The position numbers and the translations under genes are program-made. A stretch of 64,000 bases of DNA from Gammaproteobacteria bacterium (lineage in GTDB: Bacteria; Pseudomonadota; Gammaproteobacteria; Pseudomonadales; Cellvibrionaceae): positions 620,001 through 684,000 of the forward strand of contig SEBU01000001.1 in the NCBI GenBank assembly GCA_004173475.1. Direction: 5' to 3'. The notes under the pieces are model-generated. The model was given only the letters and a program-made list of their open reading frames with translations. It was not told the origin of the DNA and did not search any database. Positions 55,001 through 64,000 of this stretch are shown in pieces; position 1 is the stretch's first letter, and each line of letters begins with the position of its first letter.

Positions 55001-55280
55001 TTTGGCCGCCCATAGTGGGGAGAATTACATCGGGGCGTTCTTTTTCAATGATCTTGGAGACGGTTTGCCACTCGATCGGTTCGATGTAAGTTGCATCCGC
55101 CATCGAAGGGTCAGTCATGATCGTTGCAGGATTCGAGTTCACCAAAATGACGCGATAACCCTCTTCGCGCAGCGCTTTACAAGCCTGCGCGCCGGAATAG
55201 TCGAATTCACAGGCCTGACCGATAACAATCGGGCCAGCGCCAAGGATCAAGATACTATTTATGTCTGTACGTTTTGGCAT
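52059..55280 (-). CDS. carB: Carbamoyl-phosphate synthase large subunit
   Basis: 1073 residues with the expected duplicated ATP-grasp halves. First half: [35 protein letters not shown] and [19 protein letters not shown]; second half: [35 protein letters not shown] and [17 protein letters not shown]. The C-terminal methylglyoxal-type regulatory domain ([14 protein letters not shown]) follows. It makes carbamoyl phosphate with CarA for pyrimidines and arginine. The 151-nt gap to carA contains a repeat-like sequence. Confidence 0.98.
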   Translation of the reverse strand: MPKRTDINSILILGAGPIVIGQACEFDYSGAQACKALREEGYRVILVNSNPATIMTDPSMADATYIEPIEWQTVSKIIEKERPDVILPTMGGQTALNCALALAKHGVLEKYNVELIGAKEEAINMAEDRNLFDQAMKRIGLSCARAKIVHTLEEAKEAPKEFGFPCIIRPSFTMGGSGGGIAYNWDEFEEICTRGLDLSPTNELLIDESLLGWKEYEMEVVRDKNDNCIIVCSIENFDPMGVHTGDSITVAPAQTLTDKEYQIMRNASIAVLREIGVETGGSNVQFAVNPVDGRMVVIEMNPRVSRSSALASKATGFPIAKIAAKLAVGYTLDELKNDITGGATPASFEPSIDYVVTKVPRFTFEKFGEADARLTTQMKSVGEVMAIGRTFQESLQKALRGLEVGSAGFESKVDVTTEEGLTKIRSELATPGAERIWYVGDAFRAGLSVEDAFNLSKIDPWFLVQIEELIAMESALKGKSLASLDAGAIFAYKRKGFSDKRLALLLGVSEKEVRHYRQGLNIRPVYKRVDTCAAEFSTSTAYMYSTYEEECEANPSDKKKILVIGGGPNRIGQGIEFDYCCVHAALAMREDGYETIMVNCNPETVSTDYDTSDRLFFEPVTLEDVLEIVQKEKPVGVIVQFGGQTPLKLSRALEAEGVPIIGTSPDAIDKAEDRERFQQMIEKLGLLQPPNAIVRSLEEALAAAHKVGYPLVVRPSYVLGGRAMEIVYKEDELRTYMRTAVQVSEDAPVLLDHFLNAAIEVDIDAVSDGKQVIIGGIMQHIEQCGVHSGDSACSLPPYSLPADVQDAMREQVKQMAIELGVIGLMNTQLAYQDGKIYVIEVNPRASRTVPFVSKCIGVSLAKVAARCQAGMSLADQGFTKEIIPTYFSVKEAVFPFNKFPAVDPILGPEMKSTGEVMGVGDTFGEAYGKSQLGANNRIPLSGTAFLSVRDMDKAGIVGVGKDLTELGFKLVATRGTAAILQSAGLTVQVVNKVQEGRPHIVDMIKNDEIDLILNTVEGRQATRDSSSIRRSAENHRVYYNTTLAAAEAVCMALKEGEHIEVRRLQDLHKRPHK

Positions 55281-55431
55281 GTCTGCTCCGGTTCTTTGGT
55301 TTCTTCGGAGTTATCGGATTGTCTAATAGCTACACGCCGTAAACGCATCCTTGTAGGCTCGGCGCTCGCGTCCTGCGTGTGCACCGTCTGTAAATCTATC
55401 CAACAATCCTCTAGAAACCTTTGCGTAATTC

Positions 55432-56604
55432 TTAGCTCGCCTTGCGAGCTTGCATCAATTCAATAAAGTGATCGAACAAGGTATCCGCCTCGTGCGGGCC
55501 GGGGCTGGCTTCAGGGTGACCTTGAAAGCTAAACGCGGGCTTGTCGGTACGATGAATACCTTGCAAGGAACCATCAAATAGCGACTTATGTGTCGCTACC
55601 AAATTTGCTGGCAAACTCGACTCTTCTACTGCAAAACCGTGGTTCTGTGCGGTAATCATCACGCGTTTTGAATTCAAATCCTGAACTGGGTGGTTGCCAC
55701 CGTGATGGCCAAACTTCATCTTCAAGGTTTTAGCGCCTGAAGCCAAAGCCAGTAATTGGTGACCTAAACAAATTCCAAATATGGGGGTATCTGTCTCGAG
55801 AAATGATTTGATGGCTTCAATAGCGTAAGTACACGGCTCAGGATCGCCAGGACCATTGGAAAGGAAAATACCGTCAGGGTTCATCGCCAACACTTCAGCG
55901 GCGGAAGTCTTCGCAGGCACAACAATCAAATCGCAATCGCGATCAACCAACATTCGCAATATGTTGCGCTTAACACCGTAATCGTAAGCTACCACTTTGA
56001 ATTTTTTGGTTGCAGTTAGGTCAGTGTGACCCTTACCGAGTTCCCAGCTACTGCTATTCCATGCGTAGGATTCGTTTACAGTAACTTCTTTTGCCAAGTC
56101 TAAACCTTTCAATCCACCGAACGCTTTCGCCGCAGCTAATGCCTTAGCCTGGGCGACGTCAGTGTGAGCTTCATCGCCAGCGATAATGGCACCGTTTTGA
56201 GCACCTTTATCACGCAGTAGACGAGTTAACCGGCGGGTATCAATGTCGGCGATGCCAACTACATTGCGCTCTTTCAAATAGCTTGACAGGTCTTGTTGAT
56301 TACGAAAATTGCTGGCAATTAAAGGCAAGTCGCGGATTATCAGGCCTGTTGCCCAAACACGGTCGCATTCGCTGTCTTCAATGGTGGTGCCGGTATTGCC
56401 TATGTGGGGATATGTGAGAGTAACTATTTGCTGTGCGTAAGATGGGTCGGTTAGGATTTCCTGATAGCCGGTCATAGCGGTATTAAACACTACTTCACCA
56501 ACAGATAAGCCATCAGCACCAATAGCGGTACCACGAAAGACACTACCGTCTGCAAGTACGAGTAGTGCGGGTCTCTTAGCGAGATTGATATCCCGAGTGT
56601 TCAA
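55432..56604 (-). CDS. carA: Carbamoyl-phosphate synthase small subunit
   Basis: 390 residues. The N-terminal domain ([33 protein letters not shown]) precedes the class I amidotransferase domain with [14 protein letters not shown] holding the catalytic Cys, and GNHPVQ, HGFAV and [10 protein letters not shown] for His and Glu. It hydrolyses glutamine to supply ammonia to CarB. The start is a TTG with a strong AGGAGG 6 nt upstream; no ATG is near. It is preceded by a 386-nt untranslated region. Confidence 0.97.
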   Translation of the reverse strand: MNTRDINLAKRPALLVLADGSVFRGTAIGADGLSVGEVVFNTAMTGYQEILTDPSYAQQIVTLTYPHIGNTGTTIEDSECDRVWATGLIIRDLPLIASNFRNQQDLSSYLKERNVVGIADIDTRRLTRLLRDKGAQNGAIIAGDEAHTDVAQAKALAAAKAFGGLKGLDLAKEVTVNESYAWNSSSWELGKGHTDLTATKKFKVVAYDYGVKRNILRMLVDRDCDLIVVPAKTSAAEVLAMNPDGIFLSNGPGDPEPCTYAIEAIKSFLETDTPIFGICLGHQLLALASGAKTLKMKFGHHGGNHPVQDLNSKRVMITAQNHGFAVEESSLPANLVATHKSLFDGSLQGIHRTDKPAFSFQGHPEASPGPHEADTLFDHFIELMQARKAS

Positions 56605-56990
56605 GTAAACCTCCTGGGTTTGGCAGTGGTTTTAAATCGTAAAGCTATGAGCGTTTCATCCGCTTGCCGTTCACTTTCTTCAGGCTCAAAAAGGCAGTCG
56701 CACAGGCTAAAGGCGCGAAAAGCGAGTTAAGTTACAGGGCTAAAGTGAATTTACCTGGCTGAAGGTTGTAAAAAAGCGAGATGAAACTGAATTCCATCTC
56801 GCTTTGATGTCTGTGGGCTACCATTTAAATCGGAAGGTACCAGCCTTTCTACAGCCAAGCCCGGCAGTGCCGAACGCAATTAACCGAGAATTGTACGGGA
56901 GTGGACCCCTAGTGTCTATTGGAAAATCTTTCGCTGGTACAAATTAAACATCGATTATTCTTGTCCGCTTTTTTCAGCATGCTTTGTGAA
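56605..56990. promoter_or_regulatory. Leader region of carA
   Basis: 386 bases with no gene. It holds the terminator of the upstream DUF808 gene (56769-56806) and, further along on the minus strand, the carAB promoter. I could not find a clear PyrR-type or leader-peptide attenuator. Confidence 0.5.
56769..56806 (-). terminator. Terminator after the DUF808 gene
   Basis: On the minus strand AAAGCGAGATG and CATCTCGCTTT pair around GAATTCAGTTT, followed by TTTTAC. Stem of about 11 bp. Confidence 0.8.
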
Positions 56991-57917
56991 TTACTTTTTG
57001 CGAAACAATTTGCTAATTGCTGTGACTGAAAGCAGCACAATTACCCCGGCAATTACACCTAAAACCATGTTAATAAATGAACCACCAAACACAGCAGCAA
57101 CGCCCCCGTAATAGTGCTCAATACTTTGCTCAATTCCATGAATAAAGGGCAACCCGTGAGCCAGAATGCCACCGCCCACTAAAAACATAGCAACCGTGCC
57201 TGCGATTGATAAAAATTTCATTAATATAGGTGCGCTCAATAACAGGCCTTTACCTACTTTGTGCTGAAAGGTTAACCAAGCACCCTGCCCCTGCTTTTTC
57301 AACAAATGCAGTCCCATATCATCTAGCTTTACGATCAGTGCGACAAAACCATAAACGCCGACCGTCATCAAAATAGCAACTGTAATCACAGCCGCGACCT
57401 GAACCGTAAAGGCTGCTTTAGCGATAGCGCCGAGGGTAATTACGATGATTTCAGCCGACAACACAAAGTCGGTACGAATCGCACCTTTGATTTTTTCCTT
57501 TTCATAATCAGCCATGTTGACGTGTGGATTATGCAAGGCGGCTTCGAGCGCATCGTGCTCAGCTTTTTCCTCTGTATCAGTGTGCAGAAATTTATGGGCC
57601 AGTTTTTCTACACCTTCGTAACATAAATAGGCGCCACCTATCATCAAAAGCGGTGTAATTAACCACGGAACAAACGCACTGATTAATAACGCAGCGGGGA
57701 CGAGAATTGCTTTATTGATAAACGAACCTTTAGCAACTGCCCAGACCACTGGCAATTCACGTTCGGCTCGCACACCAGCAACCTGCTCGGCATTCAACGC
57801 AAGATCATCCCCCAAAACTCCCGCGGTTTTTTTTGCGGCAACTTTGGTCATAACTGCAACGTCATCAAGAACTGCCGCAATGTCATCAATGAGTAATAAC
57901 AAACTCGAACCGGCCAT
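56991..57917 (-). CDS. DUF808 family (YedI-like) membrane protein
   Basis: 308 residues. AGSSLLLLIDDIAAVLDDVAVMTKVAAKKTAGVLGDDLALNAEQV is the near-invariant start of the DUF808/YedI family, followed by LPVVWAVAKGSFINKAILVPAALLISAF, a GAYLCYEGVEKL helix and the conserved TDFVLSAEIIVITLG stretch. It has about six to seven membrane segments. The function of YedI is unknown. It is located between carA and the tryptophan halogenase-like gene, separated from both by terminators. Confidence 0.92.
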   Translation of the reverse strand: MAGSSLLLLIDDIAAVLDDVAVMTKVAAKKTAGVLGDDLALNAEQVAGVRAERELPVVWAVAKGSFINKAILVPAALLISAFVPWLITPLLMIGGAYLCYEGVEKLAHKFLHTDTEEKAEHDALEAALHNPHVNMADYEKEKIKGAIRTDFVLSAEIIVITLGAIAKAAFTVQVAAVITVAILMTVGVYGFVALIVKLDDMGLHLLKKQGQGAWLTFQHKVGKGLLLSAPILMKFLSIAGTVAMFLVGGGILAHGLPFIHGIEQSIEHYYGGVAAVFGGSFINMVLGVIAGVIVLLSVTAISKLFRKK

Positions 57918-57944
57918 TTATTTAACCCAGTGTGTAATTCAGCA

Positions 57945-57986
57945 AAAAAACGCCCCCAAGATGTTTATCAAGGGGGCGGCTTTATT
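57945..57986 (-). terminator. Strong terminator after the halogenase-like gene
   Basis: On the minus strand AAGCCGCCCCC... and GGGGGCG pair around TTGATAAACATCTT and are followed by TTTTTTT. The stem is GC-only. Confidence 0.9.
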
Positions 57987-58090
57987 CATTTTCGTTAATC
58001 TAACCTAGCTCCCAAAGGAGAGGCAACCTGAATTTACGAAACCTTTAACGGATCAAACTAAATAACAACGTCCCTAACTCGTACCGCAGT

Positions 58091-59581
58091 TCAACTCCAG
58101 CTCATAGGACTATAGGTTTTTAGAAAATTTGCATGCGAAGGCATAGTCTCGACAAACTCCGCAATATTCGTTTTCAATTTGTCCAACTCAGCGAACATAA
58201 CATCTTTACCCATCATTGTATGAGGGAAATGATTGTATCTTTTTGGCTCAATTCGCTGCCCCATCATTACTTGCAGCCATGATGCGACAGGAAATATCTC
58301 GTTTGGATCCTGATATACAACACCGGCCTCCCTAAATAATTCCATCCTATGCGCCAATGAATCCGGAATTTCCATATCGCGACAATCACGCCAGTAGGGA
58401 GTGTCGTCGCGTTCAGTTGCTTTGTAATGCAAAATAATAAAATCGCGGATTTTTTCATAGTCAATGCGCGACTGTTCGTTGTAGTGATTTATGTGTGCTT
58501 CCGTGCAACCATCGAATGGGAATAACTGCAGCAATCGCGTCACACCCATTTGAATCAAATGAATACTTGTAGATTCCAAGGGTTCGATAAATCCGCCCGC
58601 CAATCCTATTGCGGCACAATTTTTAACCCAGGTTTTTTTACGTCGCCCAGTGTTGAATTTCAGCAAACGTAATTCTACCCGGATGTCTCCATCAAGATTA
58701 TCTAGCAAAGTATTTCGTGCGTCTTCGTCCGTTATGTACGAGCTGGAGTAAACGTAGCCTGTGCCTTGACGATGCTGCAAGGGAATTTTCCATTGCCAAC
58801 CACTACCATGCGCGATTGCTCTTGTGTAAGGAGGAATGTCGCCCGAAAAATCAGTTTGCAACGCTACCGCGCTGTCATTACGTAACCAATGTCCCCAATC
58901 TTCGTAGCCGGCCTTTAAGGTTTGCTCAATCAAAAGCCCGCGAAATCCTGTGCAGTCAATGAAAAAATCGCCCTCAACATTTTCGCCGGATTCCATCATC
59001 ACAGATTCAATAAAACCGTTATCCAGGTTTTGCTTTACGTTGGATATTTTGCCTTCAATTCGCTTGACCCCCTTCGCTTCGCTAAGTTTACGCAGAAAGC
59101 GCGCGTAAAGGCTGGCATCGAAGTGGTATGCATAATTGATTTTTGGTTTTTCCGTGACGGCAAATTTGTGATGTTTAGCTGCTTGAAGCTCAAAACAAAA
59201 ATCTTCGAGTTGCCCCTCATAACCCAGACTTTTGGCGGCCATCCAGTAATTATGAAATTCCCCTAACCAATGGGATTTCCCAATGAAGCCGAATGAGTGT
59301 ATGTATCGATCATTTTTTCGAGTCCAATTTTCAAAAGAGATTCCCAATTTGATGCTGCCAGCAGTAGCGCTCAAAAATTCCTTTTCGTCTATACCGTGCA
59401 TTCTGTGAAAAGTGCATATCGTTGGAAAAGTCGCTTCGCCGACACCCACCGTACCGATCTCGTTAGACTCGATAAGCGTGATGTCCAATAGCTCACCAAA
59501 TTGCTGTGACAGGGCCATAGCCATGCACCAACCCGATGTTCCCCCACCTGCAATGACTACTTTTTTAATCTGTTGCGACAT
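58091..59581 (-). CDS. Flavin-dependent tryptophan halogenase family protein
   Basis: 496 residues from the ATG at 59581 with GGAG upstream; the track to 59632 has no ribosome-binding site. The N-terminus VVIAGGGTSGWCMAMAL is the FAD site; GTVGVGEATFP follows; the lysine that binds hypohalous acid in PrnA-like enzymes aligns with SIKLGISFENW (Lys78); GWQWKIP (261-267) is the halogenase-specific W-x-W-x-I-P motif; and FIEPLESTSIHL supplies the conserved Glu. Key residues for halogenation are intact. The substrate need not be free tryptophan; many relatives lie beside TonB receptors, but this one does not. Confidence 0.93.
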   Translation of the reverse strand: MSQQIKKVVIAGGGTSGWCMAMALSQQFGELLDITLIESNEIGTVGVGEATFPTICTFHRMHGIDEKEFLSATAGSIKLGISFENWTRKNDRYIHSFGFIGKSHWLGEFHNYWMAAKSLGYEGQLEDFCFELQAAKHHKFAVTEKPKINYAYHFDASLYARFLRKLSEAKGVKRIEGKISNVKQNLDNGFIESVMMESGENVEGDFFIDCTGFRGLLIEQTLKAGYEDWGHWLRNDSAVALQTDFSGDIPPYTRAIAHGSGWQWKIPLQHRQGTGYVYSSSYITDEDARNTLLDNLDGDIRVELRLLKFNTGRRKKTWVKNCAAIGLAGGFIEPLESTSIHLIQMGVTRLLQLFPFDGCTEAHINHYNEQSRIDYEKIRDFIILHYKATERDDTPYWRDCRDMEIPDSLAHRMELFREAGVVYQDPNEIFPVASWLQVMMGQRIEPKRYNHFPHTMMGKDVMFAELDKLKTNIAEFVETMPSHANFLKTYSPMSWS

Positions 59582-59930
59582 GAAAGCTCCATAAATTTTA
59601 AATGGCGAATTAGCTGAAGTTTTAAAAAGCAATTGCTGAGGGTCGTCAGAATCAGATTAACCATTAATCAGATAGCAATCAGATTGCGCGGCATTTTTAT
59701 CAAATTTAAAATGGTGGCCGGAAGCCTTTTGCCATAAGTTTTTACAATCAAAAAACCGCCCCGAAATTCTGGGGCGTCGCTCAGCGGATACTATATTTAA
59801 ATGGCGGACTCTTTGATTATTTTTAAAAACCGAGCATCAAAGAAAATGAGAGGGAACTTTTACATTCGATATTAAATGCTGTAGCTGCTACGCTGATTTT
59901 TTTATCTTTATAAATGCATGTCAAAAAAGC
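59582..59930. other. Intergenic region between dapB and the halogenase-like gene
   Basis: 349 bases with no gene. It contains the terminator of dapB and the promoter region of the halogenase-like gene. Confidence 0.5.
59747..59777 (-). terminator. Terminator after dapB
   Basis: On the minus strand CGCCCCAGAATTTCGGGGCG pairs over 6 GC pairs and is followed by GTTTTTTG. Confidence 0.88.
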
Positions 59931-60890
<960 letters not shown>

Positions 60891-60910
60891 TTAAAAGCTG
60901 GATGTGGTGC

Positions 60911-61516
60911 TTATTTTTCTTCATCCATTTCATTAAACAAATGGCCGAGTTTACCAGCTTTGGTTTCTAAATATTTTGAGTTGTGCGGATTACGACCCGT
61001 CTGATGAGACATACGTTCAATCACATTGATTCCCATATCCTGCAAGGCTTTTACTTTGCGCGGATTATTAGTCAGCAACCTCAACGCTTTAATATTTAAA
61101 TGTTCAAGCATGGGTTTGAGAATAGTGTAGTCACGCATATCAGCACCGAAGCCTAATTTCTCATTCGCTTCCACCGTATCCGCACCACAATCTTGCAACG
61201 CATATGCGCGAACTTTATTAATTAAACCTATACCGCGACCTTCCTGACGCAAGTAAAAAATAACTCCGCGCCCTACCACTCCTATTTTATGCATGGCGGC
61301 CTGTAGTTGTGGGCCGCAATCGCAGCGCAAACTAAAAAGCGCATCACCGGTTAAGCATTCTGAGTGAATTCTTGCCAGCAAGGGTTCATCACCCTGTATA
61401 TCACCCATGGTTAGCACAACATGTTCTTTTTCGGTTTTGTCATCTTCAAAACCGTGCATCACAAACATACCAAAAGGTGTTGGTAGTTTGCATGACTCTA
61501 TAAAGCGAATTGCCAC
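60911..61516 (-). CDS. ribA: GTP cyclohydrolase II
   Basis: 201 residues. The zinc Cys set is in [41 protein letters not shown] is the catalytic block, and [17 protein letters not shown] the C-terminal motif. It opens GTP for riboflavin synthesis. It is a stand-alone RibA, without a RibB domain. It lies downstream of the retropepsin-like gene (33 nt). Confidence 0.97.
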   Translation of the reverse strand: MAIRFIESCKLPTPFGMFVMHGFEDDKTEKEHVVLTMGDIQGDEPLLARIHSECLTGDALFSLRCDCGPQLQAAMHKIGVVGRGVIFYLRQEGRGIGLINKVRAYALQDCGADTVEANEKLGFGADMRDYTILKPMLEHLNIKALRLLTNNPRKVKALQDMGINVIERMSHQTGRNPHNSKYLETKAGKLGHLFNEMDEEK

Positions 61517-61549
61517 GGAGTGACCTCAATATTTGTGAAAAATAAATTG

Positions 61550-62179
61550 TTATTTTTCGCTTAAAACCATTACACCTTGATCTATTTTTAAATCTACCCG
61601 ACTTAAATAAGCATTACCTAAAAGCATAGGCCCTATTGTAGGAGCTTTGATGACAAAGGCTGTCACTTGGTGAACAACGATATTTCCAACCGCTACAGAG
61701 TTCAGCACGATTCTAAACGCTTTCGCTACGCCGTTGGCTGTACTTGTCTCTGTGGGAACTCCGCCTCGATAATCAAGACCTAACTGCTCAGCTTGTTCGG
61801 TCGTCATGGCTACGTAGGTAGCGCCTGTATCAACCAGAAAATCTACCGGAGCTCCGTTTATTAACCCCTTTGTGTAGTAATGTCCGCCTTGACCACTCGC
61901 CAGGCGAATTTCTTTTTTGCCGGCTTTTTCAAATTTGCTGCCGATACTTCGCGACAAAGAAATCGTTTTTCGTTTGCCGTCAATTTCCAGGATAGCTTGC
62001 TTGCCATTGGCGGAAACGAGCAACACGCCCTCGGGACTGCGACTTCCCTCTCGCAACATTCGTTGCGTGCCATCAATCATCAATACTGCGCTACCTTGCG
62101 CCAGCATTTTTGCTTCAATCTCTAATGCCGAACAAACATGCGTAAACACACAAAAGAATAAAGTTAAACACAATTTCAT
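61550..62179 (-). CDS. Retropepsin-like aspartic protease (clan AA, TIGR02281 type)
   Basis: 209 residues with a signal peptide ending VCSA-L. The active site is VDFLVDTGATYVAMT, a single D-T-G in a domain that would dimerise, with flaps from KAFRIVLNSVAVGN and a C-terminal GPMLLGNAYLSRVDLKID. It is an exported or membrane-facing protease of unknown target. Located between ribA and pgpA, where it is found in several related genomes. Confidence 0.85.
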   Translation of the reverse strand: MKLCLTLFFCVFTHVCSALEIEAKMLAQGSAVLMIDGTQRMLREGSRSPEGVLLVSANGKQAILEIDGKRKTISLSRSIGSKFEKAGKKEIRLASGQGGHYYTKGLINGAPVDFLVDTGATYVAMTTEQAEQLGLDYRGGVPTETSTANGVAKAFRIVLNSVAVGNIVVHQVTAFVIKAPTIGPMLLGNAYLSRVDLKIDQGVMVLSEK

Positions 62180-62197
62180 TTTTTTCTGCCCTGAAAA

Positions 62198-62680
62198 TTA
62201 AAACGGATAAAAATAAACACAAGCTTGTAAAACAATTAATGCATAAACTCCAGCCAGTACATCGTCAATCATGATCCCCAGACCACCGTCTACTCTTCGA
62301 TCCAGCCAACCGATTGGCCAGGGTTTTAAGACATCGAAAAAACGGAACAGTACAAAACCCACCACTATCCACAACAAACTTTTCGGCGCGAGAAACATGG
62401 TAATCCAATAACCCACGAATTCGTCCCACACAATGCCGCCATGATCATGCACACCTAATAAACGCGATGAACGATCACACCAGTACACTCCCAACGCAAA
62501 AGTAACGATTAGCCAGGTTGCATAAAGCGTCCACGGGAAATCCTGAATCAACCAGTAAATTGGAATCGCCGCCAGGGTACCAAATGTCCCAGGCGCTTTT
62601 GGAGCCAAGCCGCTTCCGAAACCAAAAGCAAAAAAATGGTTGCTGTTACTTAGTACTTCTTTAAAAGATGGAGTGTGCAT
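62198..62680 (-). CDS. pgpA: Phosphatidylglycerophosphatase A
   Basis: 160 residues from the ATG at 62680. GFGSGLAPKAPGTFGTLAAIPIYWL, DHGGIVWDEFVGYWITMFL, FRFFDVLKPWPIGWLDRRVDGGLGIMIDDVLAGVYA are the PgpA signature with its acidic metal-binding residues (D-E and D-D). It dephosphorylates phosphatidylglycerophosphate. It follows thiL by 28 nt. Confidence 0.96.
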   Translation of the reverse strand: MHTPSFKEVLSNSNHFFAFGFGSGLAPKAPGTFGTLAAIPIYWLIQDFPWTLYATWLIVTFALGVYWCDRSSRLLGVHDHGGIVWDEFVGYWITMFLAPKSLLWIVVGFVLFRFFDVLKPWPIGWLDRRVDGGLGIMIDDVLAGVYALIVLQACVYFYPF

Positions 62681-62708
62681 TCGCAAAACTCAGTTCAGGA
62701 ATATCAAA

Positions 62709-63698
62709 TTAAAAATGTTGAAACCCTTTTGATGCCAATTCAAAAACATCGCCATCCAACTCACATCGCACACCACTGCCAGCGGTAATTTCGCCAACGA
62801 CAGTTGCGTGAATTTTTCTTTCAGCAATCAACATAGCCAGTTCAGGCATTTTCTCTGGAGATACCGTAAAACATAATTCATAGTCATCCCCACCGGTCAG
62901 CGCCCAAACGCGCGCTTGCTGTAAATCACTTGTAGCCTGCAGTGCATTAGACATAGGAATATTTTCAACATCAATCACAGCACCTAAATCACTGGCCTCA
63001 CAAATATGATTTAAATCCGCAATCAAACCATCTGAAATATCCAAAGCCGCGCTAGCAATTCCGCGTAAAAGAGTTGACTCAATTAAACGCGGTATAGGCC
63101 GATAAAAACGGTCGCGCAAATATTTTTCGTGTTCGTCGGCAAGAGTTAACCGATTTTGTATAACGGCAAGCGCTGCAGCTCCGTCACCGAGATAATTCGT
63201 TACGCAAACGAAATCACCAATGCTGGCGCCATCGCGCCTTAAGGCTTGATGGCTTGCAACATTGCCCATGGCTTGAATAGTAATACTCAAAGGACCGGAA
63301 GTGGTATCACCCCCAACTAACACAATTTCATATTCATTCGCAGTGCGAAACAAACCGCGACTAAAACCTCGGAGCCATTGTTCGGTGGAGTACTCAGAAT
63401 TTTTTGGCAATGTTAGTGCAAGGGTAAACCAAAGCGGTTCTGCACTCATGGCGGCGAGGTCGCTCAAATTTGTTCGTAGTGCTCGTTCAGCAATATCTTC
63501 AGGATTTGCGTCAGCAGGGAAATGAATATCTGCAACTAAGGTGTCTACAGAAATAGCTAACTGTTGTTTCGCAGGAATTTGTAAAAGCGCGCAGTCATCA
63601 CCAATGCCTAAGACAACACTTGCTTGCGCTTTTTCACTTAAGAGAAGATCCGCCTGTTCATTTTGAAAAAACTTCTGGATGAGTTGGAATTCATTCAT
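62709..63698 (-). CDS. thiL: Thiamine-monophosphate kinase
   Basis: 329 residues. LGIGDDCALLQIP, VDTLVADIHFPADANPEDIAERALRTNLSDLAAMSAEP, VGGDTTSGPLSITIQAMG, NYLGDGAAAL, ALDISDGLIADLNHI and WALTGGDDYELCFTV are family motifs. It makes thiamine pyrophosphate. The 12-nt gap to nusB shows operon structure. Confidence 0.97.
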   Translation of the reverse strand: MNEFQLIQKFFQNEQADLLLSEKAQASVVLGIGDDCALLQIPAKQQLAISVDTLVADIHFPADANPEDIAERALRTNLSDLAAMSAEPLWFTLALTLPKNSEYSTEQWLRGFSRGLFRTANEYEIVLVGGDTTSGPLSITIQAMGNVASHQALRRDGASIGDFVCVTNYLGDGAAALAVIQNRLTLADEHEKYLRDRFYRPIPRLIESTLLRGIASAALDISDGLIADLNHICEASDLGAVIDVENIPMSNALQATSDLQQARVWALTGGDDYELCFTVSPEKMPELAMLIAERKIHATVVGEITAGSGVRCELDGDVFELASKGFQHF

Positions 63699-63710
63699 AT
63701 ATCGAATTAA

Positions 63711-64000
63711 TTAGCTTCGGTTAGCTTTGACTTCAACAGCGCGAACCACTGCTGCGGTTTTATCTAACACACCATTAATGAATTTATGACTATCTTCCGC
63801 ACCGAACTTTTTAGCGAGGGACACAGCTTCGTTAATAACAACCTTATAGGGAACATCAATACGAAACTTTAATTCGTAGGTTGACATGCGTAACAGCGCT
63901 TGAGTAACCGGATCTAATTCCGCCAGCGAACGTTCAACCAGGAAAGGTTCAAATGTAGCTTCGATATCAGATAGATGCTCTGGAACACCGTGCAAAATTT
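63711..64000 (-). CDS. nusB: Transcription antitermination factor NusB, C-terminal part
   Basis: The gene runs off the right edge. About 96 residues are visible: [60 protein letters not shown], which is the C-terminal RNA-binding helical domain of NusB. The N-terminal half is outside the window. Gene order nusB-thiL-pgpA is standard. Confidence 0.95.
   Translation of the reverse strand, partial: ILHGVPEHLSDIEATFEPFLVERSLAELDPVTQALLRMSTYELKFRIDVPYKVVINEAVSLAKKFGAEDSHKFINGVLDKTAAVVRAVEVKANRS

Overview
The window looks like a chromosomal segment of a gammaproteobacterium, probably a Cellvibrio-like member of the Cellvibrionales. This is inferred from protein resemblance and from housekeeping gene order (nusB-thiL-pgpA-...-dapB-...-carA-carB-greA/yhbY-ftsH-folP-glmM-tpiA-secG-tRNA-Leu); no database search was run. 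Codon use is moderate in GC, and intergenic regions are AT-rich with clear rho-independent terminators.

Region 1 (1-28570) is accessory and dominated by exported proteins. It holds two DUF6644 membrane proteins, a lectin-like secreted protein and a mono-heme lipoprotein. A minus-strand TonB-dependent receptor, arylsulfotransferase and sulfatase set follows, then a plus-strand DUF1549/DUF1553 protein, Tat-exported DUF1501 protein, two cytochromes c, peroxiredoxin and Deg protease. A second TonB receptor, paralogous to the first, is followed by tatA-tatB with no tatC, a metallo-beta-lactamase-fold enzyme and an Ldh2-type dehydrogenase. The region ends with DUF6152, two related secreted proteins of unknown function, a cytochrome c' and a cytochrome b561. 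Together these suggest uptake and periplasmic redox or hydrolytic processing of an unidentified substrate.

Region 2 (28571-35730) carries small stress-type genes: two DUF2934 and two DUF72 paralogues around YihY, CsrA, an SDR and a DUF2892 protein, then a class II amidotransferase with a degenerate EAL-like protein.

Region 3 (36081-41701) is the most notable system. It contains rhodanese, serine acetyltransferase (EpsC), a small XRE regulator, a family 2A encapsulin shell protein, a SufS-like cysteine desulfurase with a disordered extension of about 240 residues carrying repeated motifs, and a 1-Cys peroxiredoxin after a terminator. Homologous systems form a protein nanocompartment that packages cysteine desulfurase and is linked to sulfur storage. 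The genes make a coherent route: serine acetylation feeds cysteine synthesis, encapsulated desulfurase releases sulfane sulfur from cysteine, and rhodanese and peroxiredoxin handle sulfur transfer and peroxide. A tonB-exbB-exbD operon follows (42700-44669) and could energise the receptors of region 1.

Region 4 (45149-64000) is core genome on the minus strand except yhbY. It includes tRNA-Leu(GAG), secG, tpiA, glmM, folP, ftsH, greA, carB, carA, dapB, ribA, a retropepsin-like protease, pgpA, thiL and partial nusB. A DUF808 protein and a flavin-dependent tryptophan halogenase-like gene sit between carA and dapB. rlmE is not at its usual place between yhbY and ftsH, and rimP-nusA does not follow tRNA-Leu.
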